Shown here one piece after another: positions 48,294-57,051 of a stretch of DNA of 64,000 bases (position 1 is the stretch's first letter; every line of letters starts with the position of its first letter). The notes under the pieces are model-generated. The model saw nothing but the letters and a program-made list of their open reading frames with translations. It was not told the origin of the DNA and ran no database searches. The stretch lies in contig NZ_KK073872.1 in NCBI RefSeq assembly GCF_000585335.1, forward strand, positions 502,001 through 566,000, read 5' to 3'. The stretch comes from Cloacibacillus evryensis DSM 19522. GTDB lineage: Bacteria; Synergistota; Synergistia; Synergistales; Synergistaceae. A program made the translations under genes and the position numbers.

Positions 48294-50519
48294 TTGGCTG
48301 TTTATGAGGATGGTACAGCGCCGCAACTGCCCGAAACGGGACAGTCGCAGCAGGACGGAGAGGGAAAGAAGCAGCGAGCGAATTTGAAGCAGATGGCGCT
48401 GCGGGTGGTGAAGAGCGATATTTCCACCGCGAAGTCCGCCAGTGACGCTGAGCAGTCGAAGCGCACGCGGTTTTATAGTCTTTACCGCGCCCGCGGAGAT
48501 GAGGGGAAGAGCGAGCGTTCGCACAGGAGCACGTTCACTTCGTCCGATGTGATGAATTGTATCGAGTGGATCATGCCGGATATGATGAAGGCTTTTGCCG
48601 GCAGTCGTAAGGTGATCGCGGTGGTTCCTCGCGGCGGCGAGGATGTAAAGAAGGCCGAGAAGATAGAGAAGCTACTTAACTGGCAGTTTATGCACCAGTG
48701 TCAGGGATTCCTTACTTTGCAGGCGTGGATCAAGGCGGCGCTGGTATACGGCATCGGCCACCTCAAGACGGGCTGGGAGGAGCAGTACGCGCGGAAGGGG
48801 TTCGCGCAGCCGGAGGTCATCGAGCCTGATTTTATGCAGATGGTAGAGGACGATTCTATTGAATCGCTCTCTTATCTGGACAGCTACGAGGTTCCGGTAC
48901 CGGCACAGCAGGCCCGTGGGATGCCAAACGCCGCCTCTTACGGCTTTTCACCGGCACAGGTGGAGATGATGCGCGTCTATACGGACGTGCAGGGAGAGCA
49001 GAAGATCAAGACTTATTCCGGCCCGAAGCTGGAGGTTATACCGCCCGAGGATTTTCTGATCGACCCCGAGGCGAAGGACGTGGACAGCGCCCGTTTCGTG
49101 ATTCACCGCGTCATGCGTACTATCTCTTATCTGCGTGAGAAGGAGCGCGACGGGATTTACGCGAATATCGACCGGGTGGTTCAGCTGTCGGGAGAGGGCA
49201 ATAACGGCGATTATGACAGCACGGAGGAGGTTGCGCGCCTGCAGGATTCTGCTTCTTATTCCGCTATGGGATATACGGACGACAACGAGGCGCAGCAGAT
49301 CGGCCGCCGTAAGGTGGATGTGTTCGAGTGGTGGGGAGAGTTGGATGTCGAGGGAGACGGGCGTACGGAGAGTTATCTTGTGGTGGTCTGTAAGAATACG
49401 ATCATCCGCATGGAGCGCAACCCGTATGCGCACGGCAAGTCTCCATTCGTCGATTTGCTGCCGATTCCCGATATTTTCAGTTACGAGGGTATCGGCTACG
49501 CGGAGCTGGCGGGGCCGCATCAGGAGGTCAAGACGGCTGTTATTAAGCAGCTGCTGGATAATGCGTCGTTCACGAATAATCAGATGTGGGAGGTGGATGA
49601 GAACGCCGGCGTCGATGTGGACGCGCTGGCGAATCCTTTTCCCGGCAAGGTGGTGTTCACGAACCGGCTCGGCGGCTTTAAGGCGATCACTCCGGCGCAG
49701 CTCGACGGTTCCTCTTACAACCTGATCGAGTTCTCGCAGGGGCAGCTTGAGCAGCTTACGGGGGTTACTCGCTATAACCAGGGGCTTGACGCTAATTCGC
49801 TGAATAAGACGGCGACCGGCATCTCCGCCATTATGGACGCCTCGTCGAAGCGCAAGGAGTTGATCGCGCGCACGATCGCCGAGACTGGTCTGCGGAAACT
49901 CTACCTGAAGATGCTGCAGCTCGACCAGCAGTTTATAGACCAGAATATCGTGATCCGACTGTTCAACGCGCCGCTGGAGATTTCTCCCGACGATCTGGCG
50001 GGGAATTTCGATGTCTCGGTGGATATCGGCAGCGCGGTGACGGACGACGATACGGAGGTGCGGCAGCTGTTCATGATGGTTCAGCAGTACCCGATGTTAC
50101 AGCAGCTTGGCATTATGCGGCCGGGAAATGTGTTCACGATCTGTAAGAAGGTCCTCGATATTTGGGGATATAAGAATACGGAGATGTATTTGTCCGACCC
50201 GCAGGAGACGGAAACGGCACGGCAGGCGATGGTCGCCATCGCCCGTCTTGCGCAGTTTGTGCAGGGTACGGGGCAGGTCCCGCCCCTGCAGGTGATTGCA
50301 GAGGTATTACAGGCGGCCTATGGGGCGCTTGCGAAAATAGCGGGGCCAGGCCCCGGAGGAGGAATCGTAAATGGAGAAGACGGAGCACCAGCGCAGGCTG
50401 GAGGCGGCGCGCCGGGACATGATGGTAAGTTTGTACCCTCTGTTGTCGCGTCTCGATATGGAGGTGCTGGTGAAGCTGGAGGCGGTTTACCAGCAGGAGG
50501 CTCACAACCAGCTTTATAA
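48294..50519 (+). CDS. Portal protein (podovirus-like)
   Basis: 741 residues from TTG 48294. Length and segments such as RSTFTSSDVMNCIEWIMPDM, GPHQEVKTAVIKQLLDN and TATGISAIMDASSKRKELIA fit large P22-type portals forming the dodecameric DNA channel. The final 50 residues are Gly/Ala/Pro-rich and overlap the next gene in another frame. Confidence 0.88.
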   Translation: MAVYEDGTAPQLPETGQSQQDGEGKKQRANLKQMALRVVKSDISTAKSASDAEQSKRTRFYSLYRARGDEGKSERSHRSTFTSSDVMNCIEWIMPDMMKAFAGSRKVIAVVPRGGEDVKKAEKIEKLLNWQFMHQCQGFLTLQAWIKAALVYGIGHLKTGWEEQYARKGFAQPEVIEPDFMQMVEDDSIESLSYLDSYEVPVPAQQARGMPNAASYGFSPAQVEMMRVYTDVQGEQKIKTYSGPKLEVIPPEDFLIDPEAKDVDSARFVIHRVMRTISYLREKERDGIYANIDRVVQLSGEGNNGDYDSTEEVARLQDSASYSAMGYTDDNEAQQIGRRKVDVFEWWGELDVEGDGRTESYLVVVCKNTIIRMERNPYAHGKSPFVDLLPIPDIFSYEGIGYAELAGPHQEVKTAVIKQLLDNASFTNNQMWEVDENAGVDVDALANPFPGKVVFTNRLGGFKAITPAQLDGSSYNLIEFSQGQLEQLTGVTRYNQGLDANSLNKTATGISAIMDASSKRKELIARTIAETGLRKLYLKMLQLDQQFIDQNIVIRLFNAPLEISPDDLAGNFDVSVDIGSAVTDDDTEVRQLFMMVQQYPMLQQLGIMRPGNVFTICKKVLDIWGYKNTEMYLSDPQETETARQAMVAIARLAQFVQGTGQVPPLQVIAEVLQAAYGALAKIAGPGPGGGIVNGEDGAPAQAGGGAPGHDGKFVPSVVASRYGGAGEAGGGLPAGGSQPAL

Positions 50520-50658
50520 TATCGCCATCGAGGACCGTGATGAGTTGGTCGGCGCGGTGGCGAAGATTAAGGGCGCGCGCGATTTTGTACAGTCTGTACG
50601 AAGGTGGAAGGGACAGGCTGAGGCGATCGTCTCTGCGGAGGAGCGAAACAACGTATGA
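50371..50658 (+). CDS. Small helical phage protein overlapping the portal gene
   Basis: 95 residues with long helices (HQRRLEAARRDMMVSLYPLL, LVGAVAKIKGARDFVQSVRR). GGAGGAGG precedes ATG 50371. It overlaps the portal 3' end by 149 bp in a different frame, and its stop overlaps the Prp start. Both frames appear genuine. Confidence 0.7.
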   Translation: MEKTEHQRRLEAARRDMMVSLYPLLSRLDMEVLVKLEAVYQQEAHNQLYNIAIEDRDELVGAVAKIKGARDFVQSVRRWKGQAEAIVSAEERNNV

Positions 50659-51032
50659 CGAAGGTGCGGGTCTTTTACGCGGGATCGCCGCCTGATGCGT
50701 GGGTGCAGGGTATCGAGTGCCGCGGCCATGCGGGCGGGACAAGGGACGGAGGAGCGGATTTAATCTGCGCCTCCGTTTCTTTGTGTATGGAGATGTTGGA
50801 GGAGGGGCTGCGCCATGTCGCTGACCCTGACGTTGTCACCTCGGTGTGGATATGTGAATCCAGGAATCCGGGGGGAAAGGCTATTCACTGGGAGGGGGAC
50901 GGCGCGGAGGTCCTGGCCGAGACGGTGGCCGCGACGCTGAGGAATATCGCCGCCGCCAACCCGCAGAATGTTTCTGTCGAAGATGTTTTTAATGGGGAGG
51001 ATAAAAAAGATGAGAAGGTTGCTGAATCTTAG
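50655..51032 (+). CDS. prp: Prp-family cysteine protease (prohead maturation protease)
   Basis: 125 residues. His25 in ECRGHAGG and Cys38 in GGADLICASVSL are the catalytic pair of Prp, the protease that in Firmicutes removes the N-terminal extension of ribosomal protein L27 and in phage 80alpha trims capsid and scaffold. Here it is encoded immediately before scaffold and capsid, whose N-termini both carry the L27-like motif LNLxFF. It is therefore very likely the phage's own maturation protease. Confidence 0.87.
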   Translation: MTKVRVFYAGSPPDAWVQGIECRGHAGGTRDGGADLICASVSLCMEMLEEGLRHVADPDVVTSVWICESRNPGGKAIHWEGDGAEVLAETVAATLRNIAAANPQNVSVEDVFNGEDKKDEKVAES

Positions 51033-52050
51033 GTTTTTTGACGGTACTGCCGGTTATGGTGAGATGTCGGACGAGGATTTCCAGAATGTGATGGACAGTG
51101 TTCGCTATGCCGGGTTTGATGAAGATGATCCCGCGCCTGTGCCTGTGCCGGCGGATGATGACGCGGGTAACGGCGATGATTCGGGGGGTGGCGAATCGAC
51201 GCCAGTGCAGAATGAACCGCCCGCCGCTCCGGCTGCGGAACCGGAGGTTCCCCCTGCGCAGCCGGAACCGCCGGCACAACAGAGCGGTATCCCCCCGCAT
51301 CTGGCGGATAGGTACGCGCCGATCATCGACGCTCTGGAAACGGACCCGTCTTTTCGTCAGGCGCTGGCCGATGCGATTGCCGCGCGGCGCAGCAGCGCAT
51401 ATGTTCCAGCCGCCGCGCCGCAGCCTGAGCAGGCGGCTAAACCGGCGGATGAGGATGTCGAGCCGGTATGCGGTGAGGACGAGCTGCTTGAGGATTTCGA
51501 GCGGCGTCACGGCGAATGGGAGCGGCGGCAGCAGGATAAGCGGGTGCGGGCGGAGGTCGAGAAGGCGCTTTCAGAGCGGCAGGAGGCCTTTCAACGGGAA
51601 CAGTTTATCCGCCGCTCACAAACGGTCAACGAACTGGTGCAGCAGGATACGGAGGCTCCGGCAGTGGCCAGTTTCATTCAGAAGAATCCTGCGCCGGCAA
51701 GGCTGATGCAGCTGATGAACGAAGATCCAGATGTATTTATGTACGTATATGACGGCATGAGGCAGATCGTCGGTAAGGGTAATTATTTTAAGGAGATTGC
51801 TATGAGACAGCGTGGCGTACCGACCACGCAACCCGCCGCTGCCCCCTCTCAGTCCGCTGCCCAGCCGTCCGCCGTCCGTTCTCCGGCTGCTGTGCCGGTA
51901 AGGACACACGTGAAGACGCCGCAGGCGCCATTCACGGAAAACGGAGGTGTAAGCAGTAAAGGAGGAGGTGGAGGCGGTGTAAGTTTTGCGGAGATGTCGG
52001 ATAAGGAGTTCGCAAGTTATATGAAGCGAGTGAGTATGCAGGGCCTGTAG
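51010..52050 (+). CDS. Capsid scaffolding protein
   Basis: 346 residues; GGGGAGG sets ATG 51010, overlapping prp by 23 bases. N-terminus MRRLLNLRFFDGTAG carries the Prp-type motif. An acidic Pro-rich region and a charged coiled-coil-like middle (FERRHGEWERRQQDKRVRAE) precede a Gly-rich segment and a basic C-terminal helix. Position before the capsid gene and composition are typical of scaffolds. Confidence 0.82.
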   Translation: MRRLLNLRFFDGTAGYGEMSDEDFQNVMDSVRYAGFDEDDPAPVPVPADDDAGNGDDSGGGESTPVQNEPPAAPAAEPEVPPAQPEPPAQQSGIPPHLADRYAPIIDALETDPSFRQALADAIAARRSSAYVPAAAPQPEQAAKPADEDVEPVCGEDELLEDFERRHGEWERRQQDKRVRAEVEKALSERQEAFQREQFIRRSQTVNELVQQDTEAPAVASFIQKNPAPARLMQLMNEDPDVFMYVYDGMRQIVGKGNYFKEIAMRQRGVPTTQPAAAPSQSAAQPSAVRSPAAVPVRTHVKTPQAPFTENGGVSSKGGGGGGVSFAEMSDKEFASYMKRVSMQGL

Positions 52051-52068
52051 GGCTGGAGGAGGAAAATA

Positions 52069-53112
52069 ATGTTTAATGTTGCAAGAAGGCTCAATCTGAG
52101 CTTTTTCGAGGTGAATACGCGGAATTTCCCGACGGAGATTAAGAATTTTTATGACCGCGTGGCGTTGACGACGGCGCTTCCGTTTCTGCCTTTCCGAAAG
52201 TGGGGACAGAAGCGGCCGCTGCCTAAGAACAAGGGCAAGGTGATATCTTTCCGCCGCTGGGGCGTGCTGGCTCCGGCCACTACGCCGCTGACAGAGGGTA
52301 TCACTCCGACCGGCAGCTCTCTGGACTATGAGACGATCACAGCCACGGTACAGCAGTACGGTGACTGGATACCTCTCACGGACCAGGTGCAGGATCTCGC
52401 CATTGACGCTGTGCTGACGCAGGTTGTCCAGCAGCTGGGCGAGCAGCAGGGCGAGACGCTGGCGATTTTAGCCCGCAACCAGATGGTCGCGGGGGTAAAT
52501 GTCAGCTACGCGAATAAGGTCACGTCGAGGTCGGAGGTGGTGGCGAGGGTCAGCGCCGACGACTATGACCGGATCATCCTGAAGCTGAAGATGAAGCTGG
52601 CCAAGCGCCACACCGAGATCATCATGCCTACGGTCAAGATAGAGACAAAACCTATTCGCGCCGCCTATATCGCCATCATCAGCCCTTACACGACTGTGGA
52701 GTTGGAGAGGCAGCTTGGTAACGGTTATGTCCCTGTAGCGAATTATGCCAGCGGCGTCGGCGTCATGGAGGGCGAGGTTGGCAGTTACAAGGAGATCCGC
52801 TTTATCGAAACGACGCACGCGATGGTTTACGAGGACGCCGGCGGCAATGTGGCGGACGGCTGTAAGAGCACCAGCGGTACAAAGACGGACGTCTATGCCG
52901 ACCTGATTTTTGGCAAGGAGGCCTATGGCGAGACGATGGTTGGTGGTAAAGACACTCACACCGTCATCATCAAAATGCATAAGGACGACGATACCAGCGA
53001 CACGAGCGACCCGCTGAATCAGCGCGGTACCGCGGGCTGGAAGGATTATTATGTCGCGAAGATTTTAAACGACGACTGGATCGTGCGCTATGAACACGCC
53101 GTCAAGTCGTAG
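52069..53112 (+). CDS. Major capsid protein, N4-gp56 family
   Basis: 347 residues with NKGKVISFRRWGVLAPATTP, LTEGITPTGSSLDYETITAT and VQQYGDWIPLTDQVQDLAID, as in the N4-gp56 capsid family. The N-terminus MFNVARRLNLSFFEVNTR contains LNLSFFE, matching the Prp cleavage motif seen in the scaffold. GGAGGAGG-like site precedes the ATG. Confidence 0.92.
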   Translation: MFNVARRLNLSFFEVNTRNFPTEIKNFYDRVALTTALPFLPFRKWGQKRPLPKNKGKVISFRRWGVLAPATTPLTEGITPTGSSLDYETITATVQQYGDWIPLTDQVQDLAIDAVLTQVVQQLGEQQGETLAILARNQMVAGVNVSYANKVTSRSEVVARVSADDYDRIILKLKMKLAKRHTEIIMPTVKIETKPIRAAYIAIISPYTTVELERQLGNGYVPVANYASGVGVMEGEVGSYKEIRFIETTHAMVYEDAGGNVADGCKSTSGTKTDVYADLIFGKEAYGETMVGGKDTHTVIIKMHKDDDTSDTSDPLNQRGTAGWKDYYVAKILNDDWIVRYEHAVKS

Positions 53113-53129
53113 GAAGGAGGCGTAGAGAT

Positions 53130-53381
53130 ATGACCTGGCCCTATGAGCAGGAATGGCTGGATTATAAGGCGGCGGCCGCCAATGTCGTAGTTTCCGAGAC
53201 GGCTTTTACGAGCGGCACGACTAAGACGACGGACGCCGGTTTTGAGGACTGTAAGGTGGGTACGCTGCTGATCACGAATGTTACGGCAAGCGGCGGTGCG
53301 GCTACGACGACGGTCTATGTCGTCACTGCGGTAGCCGAGGATAAGATAATCACCGGCAAACAGATCAGCAACGCCTCTTAA
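53130..53381 (+). CDS. Hypothetical head-associated protein
   Basis: 83 residues, Thr/Ala/Val-rich and beta-prone (VGTLLITNVTASGGAATTTV). Between capsid and adaptor genes it could be a head decoration protein. GGAAGGAGG precedes the ATG. Confidence 0.6.
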   Translation: MTWPYEQEWLDYKAAAANVVVSETAFTSGTTKTTDAGFEDCKVGTLLITNVTASGGAATTTVYVVTAVAEDKIITGKQISNAS

Positions 53382-53398
53382 GCAGATGGCGGATGGGA

Positions 53399-53431
53399 GG
53401 GCGGAGGGATTTCCTTCCGCCTATTTTATTT
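53399..53431 (+). terminator. Terminator-like hairpin after capsid genes
   Basis: GGCGGAGGG and CCTTCCGCC pair with one mismatch and are followed by TATTTTATTTAT. It may reduce expression of tail genes relative to capsid. Confidence 0.6.
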
Positions 53432-53451
53432 ATGGGTAGGAGAGGATTTTT

Positions 53452-54015
53452 ATGAGCGGATTTTTTGAAGCTGGGAGAAAGTATCGGGTACGTGTAACGG
53501 ATCTGCATTCGCCGGACGCGGTAACGTTTTCCGTCTCGCTTAACAATATGACTGGCAGATACTATACGAACGAAGATATTGAGATGCCCGGCGAGCTGAT
53601 CAACGTGCTGCTGGATGCGACGGTGCCCCACGAGATTATCCAGATGGAGCGCGGGTATCCGAAGATTGTCGGTGTTAAGCTGCGTCCGCGTTTTTCCGTT
53701 ACGCCGCTGGGGATGCCAGCGGTACCTACGGCGGACGCCACGCTTATCACTCCGGGGGTCTCTGCCGGTACCGGTGTGTTGGGGGGCGAGATGCCACTGC
53801 CACCGTCTGACGACGGCGTGCCACTGTTTGACCCGCACGAGGGCGCGGAGCCTGAACCGGAGGCCGAGGATGGCGCTGACAGGCAGGCGGAGCTGACGGG
53901 CATGAACAAGGGGGCTCTTATCGAGATCGCCCAGGGATATGGTCTCCGCTATACGGAGAAAAATAATAAGTCGGAGATGATTACCGGGATTCTCGCGGCT
54001 GAGGCGGGGGTCTAA
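53452..54015 (+). CDS. Phage head protein with C-terminal SAP/HeH-like domain
   Basis: 187 residues: a beta-rich N-terminal half (YRVRVTDLHSPDAVTFSVSL), an acidic Pro-rich linker and a C-terminal helix-extension-helix motif (MNKGALIEIAQGYGLRYTEK). The motif may bind DNA or protein at the head vertex. Confidence 0.65.
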   Translation: MSGFFEAGRKYRVRVTDLHSPDAVTFSVSLNNMTGRYYTNEDIEMPGELINVLLDATVPHEIIQMERGYPKIVGVKLRPRFSVTPLGMPAVPTADATLITPGVSAGTGVLGGEMPLPPSDDGVPLFDPHEGAEPEPEAEDGADRQAELTGMNKGALIEIAQGYGLRYTEKNNKSEMITGILAAEAGV

Positions 54016-54021
54016 GATCTC

Positions 54022-54612
54022 ATGAGCACCGCGAGAGATTTGCTGTTGGAGATCAAGCGGCAGATGGGGAAGGTGAACGCCGCCGAGCCGGAGGAGACGG
54101 ATGTGCTTGCGTTTCTAAACCGGGCGCTTGAGGGCATCTGGAATTACGGCGCCAGGCTTAACTCTCCGGTGCTTTTTCGGCATGAAGTTTTTACCTCGCC
54201 TGACGGCGGTACGGTGCAGATTCTAGGCGGCGCGATGAAGGTGAGGAGTGTGCGCGACTGTGACAGCGGTCTGTTGCTGCCGAGTGTCACGCTCGACTAT
54301 GCGGAGGCTGCTCCTCTCGCCTCGGGGCGTAGGTGCTACGTGGCGTATCCGGCGCGGGTGGATATCTACCCGCTTGATATGCCCGTTACCGCCGAGATTA
54401 CCTATCTACCATTTTTCTCCAGGATTAAGGACAGGGCGGATGAGCTGCCATTTTCCCCGGAGTTGGATAACTCGGTTGTTGCTCTGGTAGTGGGGATGAT
54501 GGGCGGGGCGGAGCCGGACGAGCTTATGAGCCGTGTTCGGTATGGCAACGCAGTCAGCCGCTATTTTAGGCCGCGCGGTGCTGATTGTGTAGTCTGCCGC
54601 GGCCCGTGGTGA
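54022..54612 (+). CDS. Head-tail adaptor-like protein
   Basis: 196 residues. The N-terminal helices (ARDLLLEIKRQMGKVNA, VLAFLNRALEGIWNYG) followed by a beta-sandwich-like part fit connector/adaptor proteins that sit beneath the portal. First of three similar-layout genes. Confidence 0.6.
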   Translation: MSTARDLLLEIKRQMGKVNAAEPEETDVLAFLNRALEGIWNYGARLNSPVLFRHEVFTSPDGGTVQILGGAMKVRSVRDCDSGLLLPSVTLDYAEAAPLASGRRCYVAYPARVDIYPLDMPVTAEITYLPFFSRIKDRADELPFSPELDNSVVALVVGMMGGAEPDELMSRVRYGNAVSRYFRPRGADCVVCRGPW

Positions 54613-54621
54613 GGTGAGGTT

Positions 54622-55152
54622 ATGAAAGCACAGAAGATTTTAGCGCAAGTCCGGCTTTATGTTGGCGATGCGGCGAAGGCGAAGTTCGCAGACTGGCAGG
54701 CGGTCAGGGCAATAAACGACGCGCTACGGGTGATGGCCGAGGAGAACGCGAAGTCTGCCGGGCTGCTTTTCCGCCGTAACGCGGATGTCGTGCTGGAGGA
54801 GGAGAGCGGCGTTCTGCCGTCGGATTACCTGAATGTGATCCGCGGCTTCGGTGCGGAGGGGCGGGAGCTGTTGCAGGTACACGGTGACAGCCCCGGCGCG
54901 GGGGAGTATGCCATTCGCGGAGACGTTCTTTGTTCCGGCGAGCCGCAGGTAACTTTGTGGTATTTCTCGACGCCGCCGGCGGTGACGGACGGGGAATCGG
55001 AGATCGAGGTTCCGGAACGTTACGCTACGGCCATCGCGCGCGCGGCGGCCGCACTGCTTGCCGGCGGCGAGGGCGGGGCGGTCTCGGTAGTGAATTATTT
55101 CCTGCCGAATATGCGTCCAGCCGCGCCGCAGCGTAAGGAGGCGCAGTCCTGA
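54622..55152 (+). CDS. Head-tail adaptor-like protein
   Basis: 176 residues with the same helix-helix-beta layout (KILAQVRLYVGDAAKAKFAD, AVRAINDALRVMAEENAK). Probably a paralogue or stacked partner of the neighbouring adaptor proteins. The stop overlaps the next ATG. Confidence 0.6.
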   Translation: MKAQKILAQVRLYVGDAAKAKFADWQAVRAINDALRVMAEENAKSAGLLFRRNADVVLEEESGVLPSDYLNVIRGFGAEGRELLQVHGDSPGAGEYAIRGDVLCSGEPQVTLWYFSTPPAVTDGESEIEVPERYATAIARAAAALLAGGEGGAVSVVNYFLPNMRPAAPQRKEAQS

Positions 55153-55655
55153 TGCTGGTCAACGAGTTTATCAAACGTGTATCCGTGCGGCTCGGCGACG
55201 AGGCGCGGATCACCTACAGCTCTAAGGAGCTCATTTCATGTCTCAACGACGCTATCAGCCAGCTCTCTTTGGAGCGTATCGCGGCGCACGACCCGTTAAT
55301 GATTCGCGAGGTAACGGTTACGCCGGGGCGTACTACGGTACCGGCGGGCTTCGTGCGTTTTGTGGGGCAGGAGCCCTTTTACATCGACGGTGCGAAGTTC
55401 GCCTCTCTGGACGGCTCGACGGAGAAGCGGACGGCGCGTTGTTATATGGCGAAGGCCCATGTGGAGAGCGCCGGGGATGATCTACCCTTCGACGACGCTA
55501 CGAGCCTCGGTGCGCTTATGGATTATGTGGTGGTGCTGGCTGGCGCGCGCGTCGGCTATGCCTCGCAAGTGGAATCGACGCTTGCAGACAGGATGAGCGG
55601 GGCCTATACGGGAAGGAGTGCTTCGGATGCCGGTGCAGTCGCGAAAGAATCCTAA
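55152..55655 (+). CDS. Head-tail adaptor-like protein
   Basis: 167 residues (MLVNEFIKRVSVRLGDEA, KELISCLNDAISQLSLERIA), again helices followed by strands. Third of the adaptor-like series; overlaps the next gene start. Confidence 0.6.
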   Translation: MLVNEFIKRVSVRLGDEARITYSSKELISCLNDAISQLSLERIAAHDPLMIREVTVTPGRTTVPAGFVRFVGQEPFYIDGAKFASLDGSTEKRTARCYMAKAHVESAGDDLPFDDATSLGALMDYVVVLAGARVGYASQVESTLADRMSGAYTGRSASDAGAVAKES

Positions 55656-57051
55656 CTCCAAGGATAAGGTCTATTCGGATTTTCGCGGCGGCGGCCTGAA
55701 TCTCGGCGCTTCGGAACGGTTCCTGTCGGAGAAGGAGGTCGCGGGCGGCAAGAACTTCTGTTATGAGCGCAACGGCGGGCGTTTCCGGACGCTTGAGCCG
55801 CTGGAGCTAGTGGCCACCGCGGCGGGGACGGTGACAAGTCTGTACTGGTCCCTCAACTTCGGCATGATCTTTTCCTGCGGCCAGGCTTTATATCGTATCG
55901 TGGACGGCGCGCCCGTCAGTATCGGCACCCTCTCCGGCACTGATTTGCCGGTCTACTGCGATTGGGGCGAGGAGGCGGAGAGGCGGCTGTTCGTCGCCTC
56001 CGGCTCGATAATCCAATGGTATGACGGTAAACAGTTTGTGACGCAGACCCCCGTGCCGGTAGACAAAACCGACCCCAGCGGCGGCGACAAGTGGAATACC
56101 GCGAACGACGTAATGGTCCGCGAGGGACGGCTGCTGCTGTCGCGCACAGGCCGCGACCGGCTGCGCTACTCCGGCATCGGCGACCCTGAGAACTGGCAGA
56201 GCGAGGATGAGGGAAGCGGGGACGATATCGACGTCCACACCGACGCCGACGCGCAATGGCTCGACGTCGGCTATAAGGAGGGCGGCGACATCGTGCGTAT
56301 CCTGCCCATCAGCCGCGATCTTGTCATCTTCCGTTCGGACGGGAGTTTGTACCGGCTGTTCTCGTCTTTCCCGGACTGGACGGTTATAAGGGTTGCAAGC
56401 CAGGTCGAGCCGGTGAACCGCGACGCGGTCGCCGCCGTCGGCAACGACATTATGTTTCTCGACAAAGATAGGGGTATCCGCAAGGTCTCGGCCATCTCGG
56501 ACAACGATACCGACCTCGCGGTGACCGAGAAGGAGGGGCAGAAGATTAACGCATGGCTGGCGGCGCACTTCACCAACGACGCCAGGCTGTGGACGCTGCC
56601 GGACAGGGGCGAAATATGGGTAAAACCCAACGCCCTGAATGACGTTTTTTGCTGGAACGAAAGATACCAGGGCTGGACGCGTATCGATCTCGGTTCGCCG
56701 GTGACGGCGGCCTGTGAGGCTGACGGGACTGTATATCTGGCCTTGGGGGCGAAGATATACCGGCTGACGGATTCCTCAGTCTCCCCGGCGATCAGACCGG
56801 AGATGGAGATAGAGCTGGCACCGGTATTCGGAAGCGATCGGGCGATGACTGACTATCAGGAGCTTTGTGTGACAAAGGACGCGGCGGCGGTCGCGGAGCT
56901 GGAGATCGGGCGCTGGCGGTTTGCCGCCTCTGGAAGCAAGACGGTCAAACATCAGATTTACGTGGCGGATGAACTGCGGCCGGTGCTGCGCTCATCCGGC
57001 GGCACGGTGGTACTCGACAAACTGACCATAAGGACGGCGGAGGTGGTGTAG
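55627..57051 (+). CDS. Tail stabilisation protein, P22 gp10-like beta-propeller
   Basis: 474 residues. AAGGAG (55613-55618) sets ATG 55627. Repeated beta blades with DPENW-type loops (LRYSGIGDPENWQSEDEGSG, DLVIFRSDGSLYRLFSSFP) resemble packaged-DNA stabilisation proteins that plug the portal of short-tailed phages. Confidence 0.75.
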   Translation: MPVQSRKNPNSKDKVYSDFRGGGLNLGASERFLSEKEVAGGKNFCYERNGGRFRTLEPLELVATAAGTVTSLYWSLNFGMIFSCGQALYRIVDGAPVSIGTLSGTDLPVYCDWGEEAERRLFVASGSIIQWYDGKQFVTQTPVPVDKTDPSGGDKWNTANDVMVREGRLLLSRTGRDRLRYSGIGDPENWQSEDEGSGDDIDVHTDADAQWLDVGYKEGGDIVRILPISRDLVIFRSDGSLYRLFSSFPDWTVIRVASQVEPVNRDAVAAVGNDIMFLDKDRGIRKVSAISDNDTDLAVTEKEGQKINAWLAAHFTNDARLWTLPDRGEIWVKPNALNDVFCWNERYQGWTRIDLGSPVTAACEADGTVYLALGAKIYRLTDSSVSPAIRPEMEIELAPVFGSDRAMTDYQELCVTKDAAAVAELEIGRWRFAASGSKTVKHQIYVADELRPVLRSSGGTVVLDKLTIRTAEVV

